In this document: in pieces, positions 8,089 through 15,620 of the stretch
Position numbering within the stretch: position 1 is the stretch's first letter
Layout: every line of letters starts with the position of its first letter
NCBI GenBank assembly: GCA_020027875.1
Contig: JAHRHA010000056.1
Location: forward strand, 1-36,773
Direction: 5' to 3'
Source of the DNA: Micromonosporaceae bacterium
Lineage (GTDB): Bacteria; Actinomycetota; Actinomycetes; Mycobacteriales; Micromonosporaceae
DNA length: 36,773 nucleotides
The notes under the pieces: generated by a model
Databases searched by the model: none
What the model saw: the letters and a program-made list of their open reading frames with translations, nothing else
What the model was told of the DNA's origin: nothing
Translations under genes and position numbers: made by a program

Positions 8089-8201
8089 GCGCCGAATCTA
8101 CCCGGCCGCCAAGCGATCGGACGTGCGCAGCTAACAGCAGATCCAGGCGTTCAGCCGGCGGGCGACTCTTTGAGCGCAGGCCAGCAGGCTGGCGCCCCTT
8201 A

Positions 8202-8228
8202 GAAAGTGTTGGGCAACTGACCCATCAC
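8202..8228 (+). repeat. 27-base direct repeat, right copy (IS-end-like)
   Basis: It begins GAAAGTGTTGGG and ends ACTGACCCATCAC, the same orientation as 7346-7372 with three mismatches. It lies only 13 bases from the premature stop of a truncated P-loop kinase, so it plausibly marks an insertion or deletion edge. Confidence 0.55.
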
Positions 8229-8241
8229 CTGACGAGGTCCT

Positions 8242-8376
8242 TCAACAGGTGTCGGCCGCGCTGTCGCCGACGCTGATCCGGCGGATGCCCAGCCGTCTCG
8301 CGAGCAGGGTCGACACGGTGGTCTTGCCGCTGCCAAGATCCCCGTTTTTGAGCACGACCGACTGCCCGGTTGCCAT
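8242..8376 (-). pseudogene. 3'-truncated P-loop kinase (cytidylate-kinase-like)
   Basis: The first 44 residues of a P-loop kinase are preserved: MATGQSVVLKNGDLGSGKTT, then VSTLLARRLGIRRISVGD. The Walker A motif is GDLGSGKT, and RRISVGD is typical of the cytidylate-kinase-like AAA group. The frame ends at 8242 after SAADTC, whereas the family normally continues for well over 100 residues. The break falls next to the 8202-8228 repeat. I infer that a rearrangement removed the C-terminal part. The N-terminus and ATG at 8376 look authentic. Confidence 0.7.
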
Positions 8377-8440
8377 AGTCAAGGCTAACCGCTGGGCCTG
8401 ATCGCGACATCAGTCGTGTGCGATGCTCACTCGGTGTCGA

Positions 8441-8974
8441 TCACGATCCCGCCTGCTCTCGCCCGCATTGTTGTCGGGACTGGGTGGACGTTGCGCTACC
8501 TCTGCGACGCAGTACGTATATCGAACATGCCCGAGCCCAGACCAGCAATGCCGCAACAACTGGGCCTCCGAATATGACCACGAGACCGGCGCCTATGTTT
8601 GCCCCGATCCCCCCGGCGGTCATTACCCGCCACCCGGACCCCACGATGAAGCCGGCCGCCATCAGCGGAAAGAGCACGCCCCACCAGCGCGGGTCGAGGT
8701 GATGCCGGTACGTGGCCCACGCCAACACCAGCAGTGCGACGACGGCCAGGACTGTCGATCCGATGCCGACGGCACGCTCTATACCGAGCCCAACATGGAA
8801 GGGTTCAAAGGTGTAGTCGGGCTCGGCGCCGGCCGGAACATCTGACTGGTCTCCGACAATCCACCAGGTCACCACCGGAACAGCCATGACCAACCCGAGT
8901 GCGGCCGCAATTGCCCACCCGGCCACCGACTCCGGGCTGTTCGCTAGGTGACGAGCCTGTGCTGGCCTTCTCAT
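8441..8974 (-). CDS. Small integral membrane protein of unknown function
   Basis: The 177-residue product has about four hydrophobic segments: WAIAAALGLVMAVPVVTWW, GIGSTVLAVVALLVLAW, WWGVLFPLMAAGFIVGSG and AGLVVIFGGPVVAALLV. An acidic extracytoplasmic-type loop (DQSDVPAGAEPDYTFEPF) lies between the first two. I do not recognise a named family. The start at 8974 (MRRPAQARHLANS) gives a basic N-terminus; an in-frame ATG at 9016 is an alternative. The tail after about residue 150 is polar and Arg/Gln-rich. It stands alone upstream of the kinase remnant. Confidence 0.65.
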   Translation of the reverse strand: MRRPAQARHLANSPESVAGWAIAAALGLVMAVPVVTWWIVGDQSDVPAGAEPDYTFEPFHVGLGIERAVGIGSTVLAVVALLVLAWATYRHHLDPRWWGVLFPLMAAGFIVGSGWRVMTAGGIGANIGAGLVVIFGGPVVAALLVWARACSIYVLRRRGSATSTQSRQQCGREQAGS

Positions 8975-9161
8975 GTGCTCAGGGTGCAACGATCGCCCTG
9001 CTGGGAGCGTGAGCACGCGTACTCATGTGTCCCGTGAACCAGCCGGGGTTGGCCACCGAGATCGATGGGCCGTGTCGGGTGGCGCTTGCCGCTCACCCGG
9101 CCCGCTACAAAGTGGGGCGCCAAGGGAATATGAGCTCCCCACGTGCGAGCTCCTAGTTTGG

Positions 9162-10688
9162 CTAGCCCCCTGGTTCGGCGTGGAGAGCCGATTGCGGAAA
9201 GGTGAAAACGCCGTTCGGATCAAAGTGCCGCACGACGATGCGTAGCCGGGGAAGGTTTGCACCATAGTAGGCCTGCGCCCAGTCGGGCTGGTCGGCATTG
9301 ATGTAGTTGACATATGCGCCGCTGCCGACGAGTGAAGCCAGATCACGTTGTACGCGGAAGACAGCGCTCTTCCCATTGTTGGCTCCACTGTAGATCTGCA
9401 CCGAGGCCAGAGCACGGCGGTGTGGAAACGCGGTCTCGCTGGGGGTGATCTCGCCGACCCTTCCGCCCAGCGCGTCGAACAGGAGCACCATCGGCGGTCC
9501 GCCCTTGACTAGTCCGACAACCGTGCCGGCCGAGCTTGCCGTGAGTGGGCGAACCAGCATCCGCGACGCCGCATGGAACGAGTTACGGTCGAGGGTGCCC
9601 CCCGGGAACGAAGCTGGGTGGCAGGCGGCGATGCTGCTGCTGGTGCATCCGGCGAAGTACTTCATGGCGTCTAGGTAGCCAAGCCGCCGCGAGGATTCGC
9701 GGGTCGGGCTAGCCCCGACTGCGTCCACGAGCCGGGCCACCTGGCTCGCGAGCGCGTCCGATGGACCGATCCACGTACCGGTGACGCGATTGGTGGGGGT
9801 CGCCGCGGAAGTGACGGCGCACAATGACCACAGCGTGTCCGGCGTCGTGCCCATCCAGTCCAGCCAGGCCGTGAGCACACGGCCGGTGCGGTCAGCCGGG
9901 AAGGCGAGGGAGAAGGTCGAAATGATCGGGGCCGGCACCGTGCCGAACGTGAACGCGGTAACGACGCCGGCGTTGCCTCCGCCACCTCCGCGCAGCGCCC
10001 AGAACAGGTCCGCATCGCGATTGGCATCGACGGTGCGTACTTCGCCGTCGGCCGTGACCACCTCGGCCGCACGCACGTGGTCACACGTCAGCCCGTAAGC
10101 CCGGCACAGTACCCCGATGCCGCCGCCGAGCGTGAGGCCGGCGATACCCACCGAGGGACACGAACCAGCGGGCAGTGCGCGGCCGGCCGCGGCGAGCGCC
10201 GCATAGACATCGATCAGGAGGGCCCCGGCGCCGACGATCGCGGTGCCGTCGGGCCGGACGTGGATCGCGCGAAGTGCGGACAGATCCACGACGATGCCCC
10301 GGTTCGGGGTTGACCAACCCTCGTAGCTGTGTCCGCCCGAGCGGGCCGCGAGGGGAAGTCCCCGCCCGCCCGCGTGGCGCACGCAGGTCGCCACGTCGGC
10401 GGCATCCGCGACCCGGATGATCGCGGCCGGCCGCCTGATGCCGAGCGCGGCGTTGTACGGCGTGGCTGCCGCCGTGTAGCCGGTGTCGTCCGGTAACAAC
10501 ATGGTGCCGGTAAGCCGCCGTCGCAAGCCGGCAAAGTCCACGCTCACGTCGCCGGGCGCCGGCGTGACGCCCGTGCCAGGGAGGGTCGCCGGTGGCCGCC
10601 GAACCTGTTGCGGCCGGCTGGGCTGACATCCGATAGTTGCCCAGACACCCACCAGCCCGGCGAACGTGAGCAGTTGGCGGCGATCCAT
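9162..10688 (-). CDS. Exported FAD-linked oxidase (berberine-bridge-enzyme type), lipoprotein
   Basis: This 508-residue oxidase of the PCMH/VAO flavoprotein family has a C-terminal BBE domain. Residues 1-21 (MDRRQLLTFAGLVGVWATIGC) combine a twin-arginine-like RR with a lipobox ending at Cys21, suggesting a Tat-exported lipoprotein. The FAD domain has SGGHSYEGW with His120 and AGSCPSVGIAGLTLGGG with Cys177. These are the two positions that attach FAD covalently in bicovalent BBE-like enzymes. The C-terminus (AYYGANLPRLRIVVRHFDP, then FTFPQSA) is the BBE signature. Such enzymes oxidise sugars, alkaloids or polyketides; the substrate is unknown. No biosynthetic neighbours are evident. Confidence 0.9.
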   Translation of the reverse strand: MDRRQLLTFAGLVGVWATIGCQPSRPQQVRRPPATLPGTGVTPAPGDVSVDFAGLRRRLTGTMLLPDDTGYTAAATPYNAALGIRRPAAIIRVADAADVATCVRHAGGRGLPLAARSGGHSYEGWSTPNRGIVVDLSALRAIHVRPDGTAIVGAGALLIDVYAALAAAGRALPAGSCPSVGIAGLTLGGGIGVLCRAYGLTCDHVRAAEVVTADGEVRTVDANRDADLFWALRGGGGGNAGVVTAFTFGTVPAPIISTFSLAFPADRTGRVLTAWLDWMGTTPDTLWSLCAVTSAATPTNRVTGTWIGPSDALASQVARLVDAVGASPTRESSRRLGYLDAMKYFAGCTSSSIAACHPASFPGGTLDRNSFHAASRMLVRPLTASSAGTVVGLVKGGPPMVLLFDALGGRVGEITPSETAFPHRRALASVQIYSGANNGKSAVFRVQRDLASLVGSGAYVNYINADQPDWAQAYYGANLPRLRIVVRHFDPNGVFTFPQSALHAEPGG

Positions 10689-10868
10689 CAGGGCCCCTTA
10701 ACAAGCGCCAGGTTCGTTGTCGAGTCGGGCGATCGGGAATAGTCGCGAGGATCTGCCACTCTTGCATTCAACCTCATAGAGAAAGATCTCGGGCCGTGGA
10801 TTTATCGTACAAATGCGGCCTCCATACGATGTTGTCCGATCGCGTCCAGTTCGTCGTACCGCCCTTCG

Positions 10869-11117
10869 ATGACTCCGCTCCGGGGCCCCACAACGGCCCG
10901 CCGGCGCAGCAGCTTCAGCGCCCAGATCCGCGAGGCACTCAAAGCGGCCGGCGGTGGCCCACTCACCTTTGTGGAGATTGTCGACGCCACTACTGTGGCC
11001 GACCCCGACGGCGGTGTTCATCGCAAGACGGTCCGGTGTCTCCTGTCAAAGTGGACGAGTGGCGTCCGACCGACCACAAAGGACGGCAAGATCGCCGGAC
11101 TCCTCAAGCGCCGTTAG
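10869..11117 (+). CDS. Small basic hypothetical protein
   Basis: This 82-residue, basic product is not recognised. Residues 18-60 (AQIREALKAAGGGPLTFVEIVDATT, then HRKTVRCLLSKW) have a helix-turn-helix-like rhythm, and the end is Lys/Arg-rich (KDGKIAGLLKRR), compatible with a small DNA-binding protein. No clear ribosome-binding site precedes the ATG at 10869. Neighbours are the FAD oxidase (divergent) and a toxin-antitoxin pair (convergent). Confidence 0.45.
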   Translation: MTPLRGPTTARRRSSFSAQIREALKAAGGGPLTFVEIVDATTVADPDGGVHRKTVRCLLSKWTSGVRPTTKDGKIAGLLKRR

Positions 11118-11169
11118 CTCAGCGCATCACGCCGTCGATATCGTGACGGTGGGAGGCTGCAGCGCCGGA

Positions 11170-11484
11170 TTAATCCAGGTCGAGGAACTCCTTGAGCGCG
11201 GCCGATACGCGACTCATCGTGACCGGGGACATCTTCCCCAATCGGGCTCGAATGAGATCTGGATCAGCCGGGCGTATCCGGCCAACATCAATACTACCGA
11301 TCACTGGGTCTCCGACAGCCGTCGGCACCGCCAGGCCAAACGCTTTACGACCCGGGTCGATGTCCGCAACAGGAGCCATCGCGACGCGCCCAGGAGCGTA
11401 TTGCGCGGCTGATACGACGACGGCTCTTACGACGAGCGAGCCGATGGCGTACTCGTGAACGTCACCGCGTTTCAAACATCCCAC
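11170..11484 (-). CDS. MazF/PemK-like toxin of a type II TA pair
   Basis: This 104-residue protein starts near LKRGDVHEYAIGSLVVRAVVVSA, which has the MazF-like RGDV motif followed by a hydrophobic strand, and continues with VAMAPVADID. MazF-family toxins are ribosome-independent mRNA endoribonucleases. The start overlaps the upstream small gene by 13 bases, the usual antitoxin-then-toxin order. The C-terminal half (SRVSAALKEFLDLD) is helical, as in MazF. The similarity is recognisable but distant, so the toxin class is an inference from motif plus genetic layout. Confidence 0.7.
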   Translation of the reverse strand: MGCLKRGDVHEYAIGSLVVRAVVVSAAQYAPGRVAMAPVADIDPGRKAFGLAVPTAVGDPVIGSIDVGRIRPADPDLIRARLGKMSPVTMSRVSAALKEFLDLD

Positions 11485-11708
11485 CCGGTAATGGCCGCGG
11501 TATCCCAGGCGTTGAGGGCCGCCCTTACCTCCGCCGGGAGAGCCTCATTCCACGCTGCGTATGCCGCAGCCTTGTGTGCGCGCAGCTCGTGGCGCAGAGC
11601 CCGCGCCGTCAGGCTGGCGACTGACTCCGAGCCCGCTGCCTCCCGGATGCTGTCGATCTCGTCCTGAGGCAACGAGAGCGTGACGTTCGGCGTCGGCATG
11701 TGCGTCAT
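11472..11708 (-). CDS. Antitoxin of MazEF-like pair
   Basis: This 78-residue acidic/helical protein has an N-terminal ribbon-helix-helix-like stretch (NVTLSLPQDEIDSIREAAGSE), consistent with DNA binding and autoregulation. It is followed by an Ala-rich helical tail (SLTARALRHELRAHKAAAYAAWNE) likely to wrap the toxin. It overlaps the toxin gene by 13 bases. Two possible starts lie at 11708 and 11699; neither has a strong ribosome-binding site. The assignment rests on size, fold pattern and position upstream of the MazF-like gene. Confidence 0.7.
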   Translation of the reverse strand: MTHMPTPNVTLSLPQDEIDSIREAAGSESVASLTARALRHELRAHKAAAYAAWNEALPAEVRAALNAWDTAAITGWDV

Positions 11709-11845
11709 GTTACGCGGCAGACTTCGCGTGACGAGTCACCAACACGCCGACGAACCCGGCCGGTTCGACCAATTTGCCCACATTCGTCGGCGCTCGTCGT
11801 TGTGGAAGTGCTCCGGCCCGGGCAGGGAAGCGGTCGCGTGCCGGA

Positions 11846-12349
11846 TCAGTTGCGACTTTGCTCGCCGGCATAGGGGGCCTGCTCGCTTCGGTGTGCCGCC
11901 AGTTCCGTGCGCGACCGTACGCCGAGCTTGCGGTATGCGGCGGAGAGATGGCTCTCGACGGTACGGATGGAGATGTGGAGCTCTGCCGCGATCTCCCGGT
12001 TGGTCCGCCCGGCGGCGGCGAGGTCGGCGACGCGCCGTTCGGTGCCGGTGAGGCCCTCGGTGACAGTTCGGCCGCTGACGGCGGCGAGTTCGGCGGCGGC
12101 CCAGGCGGCCCAGGGTGGGCTGGGTGCACGTAGGAGGATGTCGACGGCCTCGGTGAGCGCGAGTCGGGAGGCGCGGCGGTGTCCTGCCCGCCGGTGTACC
12201 CGGCCGAGGGCGACCAGGGTGCGGGCACGTTCGAAGCGCATCTCACCCGACGGGTCGGCTGCGAGCGAGCGATCGAACCAGGCCGCCGCTTCGTCCGGCC
12301 GGTCCTCGGCCCCCGCGACGAGTCCCAGGCAGCGGGCAGAGACAACCAG
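11846..12349 (-). pseudogene. LAL/LuxR regulator, C-terminal fragment
   Basis: This is the C-terminal part of a large ATP-binding LuxR (LAL) regulator. TPR-like residues ([51 protein letters not shown]) precede a complete LuxR HTH ([42 protein letters not shown]). The recognisable protein begins abruptly at about 12349, so the ATPase and most TPRs are missing. An internal ATG at 12241 could give a 131-residue HTH-only protein, but it has no ribosome-binding site. Its broken end lies within 10 bases of the broken end of the GlsB-like remnant. Confidence 0.65.
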
Positions 12350-12358
12350 TGAGCACGG

Positions 12359-12561
12359 ATGGCCGCCGGGCTGGTGTCGATCGCCCGAGGGCTCCTCGGC
12401 GCACTGGTCGGTTACCTCATCTTCACAGTTGGTTCGGTATCGGTGACACGGATATCTTCGACTGGGGCGGCCTCGTCGGAGCCATCATCGGCACGTTGAT
12501 CGTGCTCCCGATCGCGGGCTGGGTCATGCGCCGCTGGACCCGCGGGTCCGCCGTCTGCTAG
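12359..12561 (+). pseudogene. GlsB/YeaQ-type (transglycosylase-associated) membrane protein, truncated and frameshifted
   Basis: Two frames together recreate the C-terminal two thirds of a GlsB/YeaQ/YmgE membrane protein. From 12359 one frame reads [16 protein letters not shown]. After about 12431 the next frame reads [20 protein letters not shown], then TLIVLPIAGWVMRR. A single-base deletion near 12431 explains the switch. The first transmembrane segment of the family is also missing. It is therefore likely non-functional, both 5'-truncated and frameshifted. Confidence 0.6.
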
Positions 12562-12854
12562 CCGATGTGGGGTGCCTTACGCGAGCGATCGTCGGTCCTT
12601 CTTCGGCACGTTGCTGACGAGCCGGATTCGTCGTACAACGCCCTCCGCCGCAGTGCCTGGATGGCGACGCCGGTGATCACACTGAACGCCGTAGGCAGAG
12701 TGTCGCGGTCGACGGGCACGATCTCAAGCCTGCGTACGCGCGAGCGCAGGCCGGTCAGGATGCTCGGCAACTGCTTGACCAGCCCCGCTACGATTCTGGG
12801 AGTACCCTCGGCGACTGGCGCGGGAATCCGACATGACAAAGAGTTCTGGTACAC
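12558..12854 (-). CDS. Possible small hypothetical protein or remnant
   Basis: A 98-residue minus-strand frame has GC-rich third positions in its centre (GLVKQLPSILTGLRSRVRRLEIVPVDRD, read as two segments around LRSRV). It has poor termini, a GTG start inside the neighbouring plus-strand gene and no ribosome-binding site. I do not recognise a family. It could be a gene fragment like others nearby. Confidence 0.25.
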   Translation of the reverse strand: MYQNSLSCRIPAPVAEGTPRIVAGLVKQLPSILTGLRSRVRRLEIVPVDRDTLPTAFSVITGVAIQALRRRALYDESGSSATCRRRTDDRSRKAPHIG

Positions 12855-13354
12855 CTGGCGGGATCGGCTCGGCGCTCATCGGTGCGGCTGCGGTCGTGCT
12901 GGCAGCGTGCATCGGCGCGGGCGTGATCGTTTGGCAGACGAAGACGTCGGGCGATCCTCCGTCGTCGACGTCAGCCTCAAGGCCCTCGGTCGCCACGACG
13001 TCAATCAGCCTGGGTTGCGCGCAGCCGCGTAGTACGTCGGAGGTCAGGTTGGCCCCCACCGCTGCCAGGATTGGCGAGAGGGTCCTGGTCAGCGGGAACG
13101 GGTTTCCTGACGCTGTCAAGGTTTGGCTCGACTTGAAGGGGAACCCGCCCGACTTTGCCTCGGACGTTGCGCACATCGGAACGCCGATCCTGGACGGCTG
13201 CGGTCATTTCGAGTTCGACTGGATCGTACCGCCGACCGTTTCGGAGAGTGGCTCCACGAGGTTCCGGGTCAACGCGACAGGCCAGAACGCCCGCGGCGAT
13301 GACGTCCAAGACGGCAGCAACGAGGCCAACACGGAGTTCACGCTGATCCCGTAA
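12833..13354 (+). CDS. Membrane-anchored or secreted hypothetical protein
   Basis: The 173-residue product has a single N-terminal hydrophobic segment (SALIGAAAVVLAACIGAGVIV, residues ~13-33, written in part). A Ser/Thr/Pro linker (SGDPPSSTSASRPSVATTS) follows, then an extracellular beta-rich domain. That domain includes ARIGERVLVSGNGFPDAVKVWLD (two parts), reminiscent of IPT/Ig-like domains that begin with a V.SG.GF strand, and two Cys that could form a disulfide. It is predicted to sit outside the membrane. Function unknown. It converges on the peptidoglycan-binding gene at 13434. Confidence 0.65.
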   Translation: MTKSSGTPGGIGSALIGAAAVVLAACIGAGVIVWQTKTSGDPPSSTSASRPSVATTSISLGCAQPRSTSEVRLAPTAARIGERVLVSGNGFPDAVKVWLDLKGNPPDFASDVAHIGTPILDGCGHFEFDWIVPPTVSESGSTRFRVNATGQNARGDDVQDGSNEANTEFTLIP

Positions 13355-13433
13355 TGACGTCGCGGCCTCGCTCCGCAGCGAATCCACAAAATGCGCCACG
13401 GCGGCCACGTGTTCACCGACGATGGGACTTGCT

Positions 13434-14252
13434 TTAGCCTTTGTACGTTGGTTTGATGCCCATGTTCCGCCAGGTCTGCAGACCGACCTCTCCGTCGACT
13501 GCGATACCGCGCATACGCTGGTACCACTCGACACCGGATTTGCAGTTCGGCCCGAAGACCCCATCAGCGGCCCCGCAGCGGCGCTCTCCAATGAATCTCT
13601 GCACGAACCGGACGTCATCTCCCTCGATCATCGGTCTAGTGAGCGACAGGGCCCGAGATCCGGGGGCGCCCTTACTCGTCCGCGACCGGGTCGGCGCGGT
13701 TGGCGCGGTCGCGGCATCTGGGCGCCCGCGCCACCGCTCCACCGTCTCGCCCTTCACGACGGACACGACATCCGTAAACATCGTTTGTCGCGTGACCTTG
13801 TCTCGGTCGAAGCTGAAGTGAATGTGCCAGAGATGGCTCGGGTCAGACGAGGCGCTGCGGTCAAATCGAGTGTCCCATCCTTCCACCTGGCGGTCGGCGT
13901 CCGCCTGGCCGTAGAACTCGCGCATGCCCCGCAGGCGTGGGTCGTTCTTGTCTCGCGCGGATGCGAGCAGTCGTCCTGTATACATGTCGATGCGCTTGTA
14001 GTTTCCCCTCTGGGCTTCAGGGAACGTCCAGTCTAGGGCTGCAGCCTTGTCCGGCGGCCCACCCTTGTCCTCGGCATCGACAGTGCTGTAGTTGTGCGGC
14101 CACTGCCGCAGGTTCGCAGCCCTCGTGTTGTGGTAGCCCTTCTTGTCGGCGTAGATTCCGCCCAACTGGCTCGCTGGTTCCATCGCCTTCAGCTGCTCCC
14201 AGAACCACCACAATGCATCGGTGACTCTGGACGGGTTCGGATTCCTTGCCAC
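13434..14252 (-). CDS. Peptidoglycan-binding protein with M15-like N-terminal region
   Basis: This 272-residue protein ends with a clear peptidoglycan-binding type 1 domain (residues ~210-268: DDVRFVQRFIGERRCGAADG, VFGPNCKSGVEWYQRMRGI, VDGEVGLQTWRNMGI). The N-terminal ~160 residues hold spaced His41, Asp74 and HIH (143-145). I read this H...D...HxH pattern as possibly a LAS/M15-type metallopeptidase site, but the match is distant. No signal peptide is visible, so a phage-endolysin-like or specialised export route is possible. It lies 207 bases downstream of the five-gene MoxR/VWA operon on the same strand but is not coupled to it. Confidence 0.7.
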   Translation of the reverse strand: MARNPNPSRVTDALWWFWEQLKAMEPASQLGGIYADKKGYHNTRAANLRQWPHNYSTVDAEDKGGPPDKAAALDWTFPEAQRGNYKRIDMYTGRLLASARDKNDPRLRGMREFYGQADADRQVEGWDTRFDRSASSDPSHLWHIHFSFDRDKVTRQTMFTDVVSVVKGETVERWRGRPDAATAPTAPTRSRTSKGAPGSRALSLTRPMIEGDDVRFVQRFIGERRCGAADGVFGPNCKSGVEWYQRMRGIAVDGEVGLQTWRNMGIKPTYKG

Positions 14253-14384
14253 GCGGCCGTCACCTCCATATCGTCATGCCACTTGACAGCACCATTCCAT
14301 AAGAATGGGATTTCCGCACCGGCTGAAAGAATGATGGTATCGGCGCCTGTGGCGCGCACCGCCTGCGCTCGGGCCGCATATTTC

Positions 14385-14450
14385 GCTGCGCTCCCACAAC
14401 CCCAGAATTGTGATCACACTCCCTGCGTTGTCGCCTCGGCGGAACAATGC
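14385..14450. repeat. Degenerate dispersed repeat, copy 1
   Basis: This segment shares CCCACAACCCCAG and then GTCGCCTCGGCGGAACA with 23070-23133, in the same order and spacing to within a few bases. Read on the minus strand both encode LFRRGD followed by LGLW, so they may derive from the same gene tail. No intact parent is present in the window. The rest of 14253-14459 shows no gene, only a short CATTC/GAATG dyad near 14293. Confidence 0.5.
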
Positions 14451-14459
14451 ACCGCCCCG

Positions 14460-15620
14460 CTACCTCGGTTTTAGGCGCTCGATCACACCGCGGAGGTCGT
14501 GGCGCTGGATCGCGGCGGACATGAGTTCGGGGAAGGCGTCCGGGGTGCAGGCGAAGGCCGGTATGCCGAGGCCGGCGAGCGCCGCGGCGTTGTCGTGGTC
14601 ATACGCCGGCGCGCCCTCATCGGACAGAGCCAGAAGCACAATCACCTGTACGCCGGCAGCGGTCATCGCCCCGACCCGGCGCAACATATCGTCGCGCACG
14701 CCACCCTCATACAGGTCGCTGATGAGCACAAATATGGTGTCCCGCGGCCGGGTGATGAGCCCCTGCGAGTACGCGATCGCCCGGTTGATGTCGGTGCCAC
14801 CGCCGAGCTGGGTGCCGAAGAGCACCTCCACCGGATCATGCAGCGCCTCGGTCAGGTCGACCACGGCGGTGTCGAAGACGACCAGCGACGTGTGCAACGA
14901 CGGCAGCGACGCCAGCACCGCCGAGAATACTCCACTGTAGACGACAGATGCCGCCATGGACCCAGACTGGTCGACACAGAGCACCACGTCTCGCTGCACG
15001 GCCGTGGTACGCCGCCCGTAGCCCACCAGCCGCTCCGGCACGATCGTCCCGTGCGACGGCTGGTAGTGCTTGAGGTTCGCCCGGATCGTACGGTTCCAGT
15101 CGATGTCGCGATGACGCGGCCGGGCGACCAGGGCGGCCCGGTTCAGCGCACCGGTCACCGCCGTCCTCATCTTCTGGGCGACCCTGCGCTCGAGGTCCGC
15201 GACGACCCTCGCCACCACGGCCCGGGCCGCGTGCTTGGTCGACGCGGGCATGACCCGGTTGAGGGAGAGCAGCGTGCCGACGAGATGGATGTCGGGCTCA
15301 ACCGCCTGCAGCATCTCGGGCTCCAGCAGAAGCCGATGCAGGTTGAGCCGCTCGATCGCGTCGGACTGCATCACCTGCACCACTGTGGACGGAAAGTACG
15401 TGCGGATGTCGCCCAGCCAGCGGGCAACGGTCGGAGCCGACGCGCCGAGGCCGGAACCGCGCGGACCCGGGTCGAAACCCCTCGATCCGGGCGCCTCATA
15501 CAGAGCCGCGAGCGCGGCGTCGATGCGCACGTCCTCGCCGGTGAGGCTACGCCCGGTGCCGTCGGACTCGCCGCCGCCCAGCGCCAGACGCCATCGGCGC
15601 ATCCGCTCGTCGGCGTTCAT
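14460..15620 (-). CDS. VWA-domain protein of the MoxR/DUF5682/SWIM module
   Basis: The 386-residue protein has a C-terminal von Willebrand factor A domain with a complete MIDAS metal site: DQSGS (Asp217, Ser219, Ser221), Thr276 in GGGTDI and Asp302 in LISDL. The N-terminal ~200 residues are helical and include RHRDIDWNRTIRANLKHY, a linker seen in VWA partners of MoxR ATPases. By family knowledge, VWA proteins of this kind work with a MoxR AAA+ ATPase, presenting or binding substrates through MIDAS. The ATG at 15620 overlaps the stop of the DUF5682 gene (ATGA); this is the last gene of the five-gene operon. Confidence 0.9.
   Translation of the reverse strand: MNADERMRRWRLALGGGESDGTGRSLTGEDVRIDAALAALYEAPGSRGFDPGPRGSGLGASAPTVARWLGDIRTYFPSTVVQVMQSDAIERLNLHRLLLEPEMLQAVEPDIHLVGTLLSLNRVMPASTKHAARAVVARVVADLERRVAQKMRTAVTGALNRAALVARPRHRDIDWNRTIRANLKHYQPSHGTIVPERLVGYGRRTTAVQRDVVLCVDQSGSMAASVVYSGVFSAVLASLPSLHTSLVVFDTAVVDLTEALHDPVEVLFGTQLGGGTDINRAIAYSQGLITRPRDTIFVLISDLYEGGVRDDMLRRVGAMTAAGVQVIVLLALSDEGAPAYDHDNAAALAGLGIPAFACTPDAFPELMSAAIQRHDLRGVIERLKPR

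Noticed and set aside
11108..11130. tRNA-like TTAGCTCAGC sequence
   Set aside because: It resembles a D-arm, but no acceptor pairing or T-arm follows within 80 bases.
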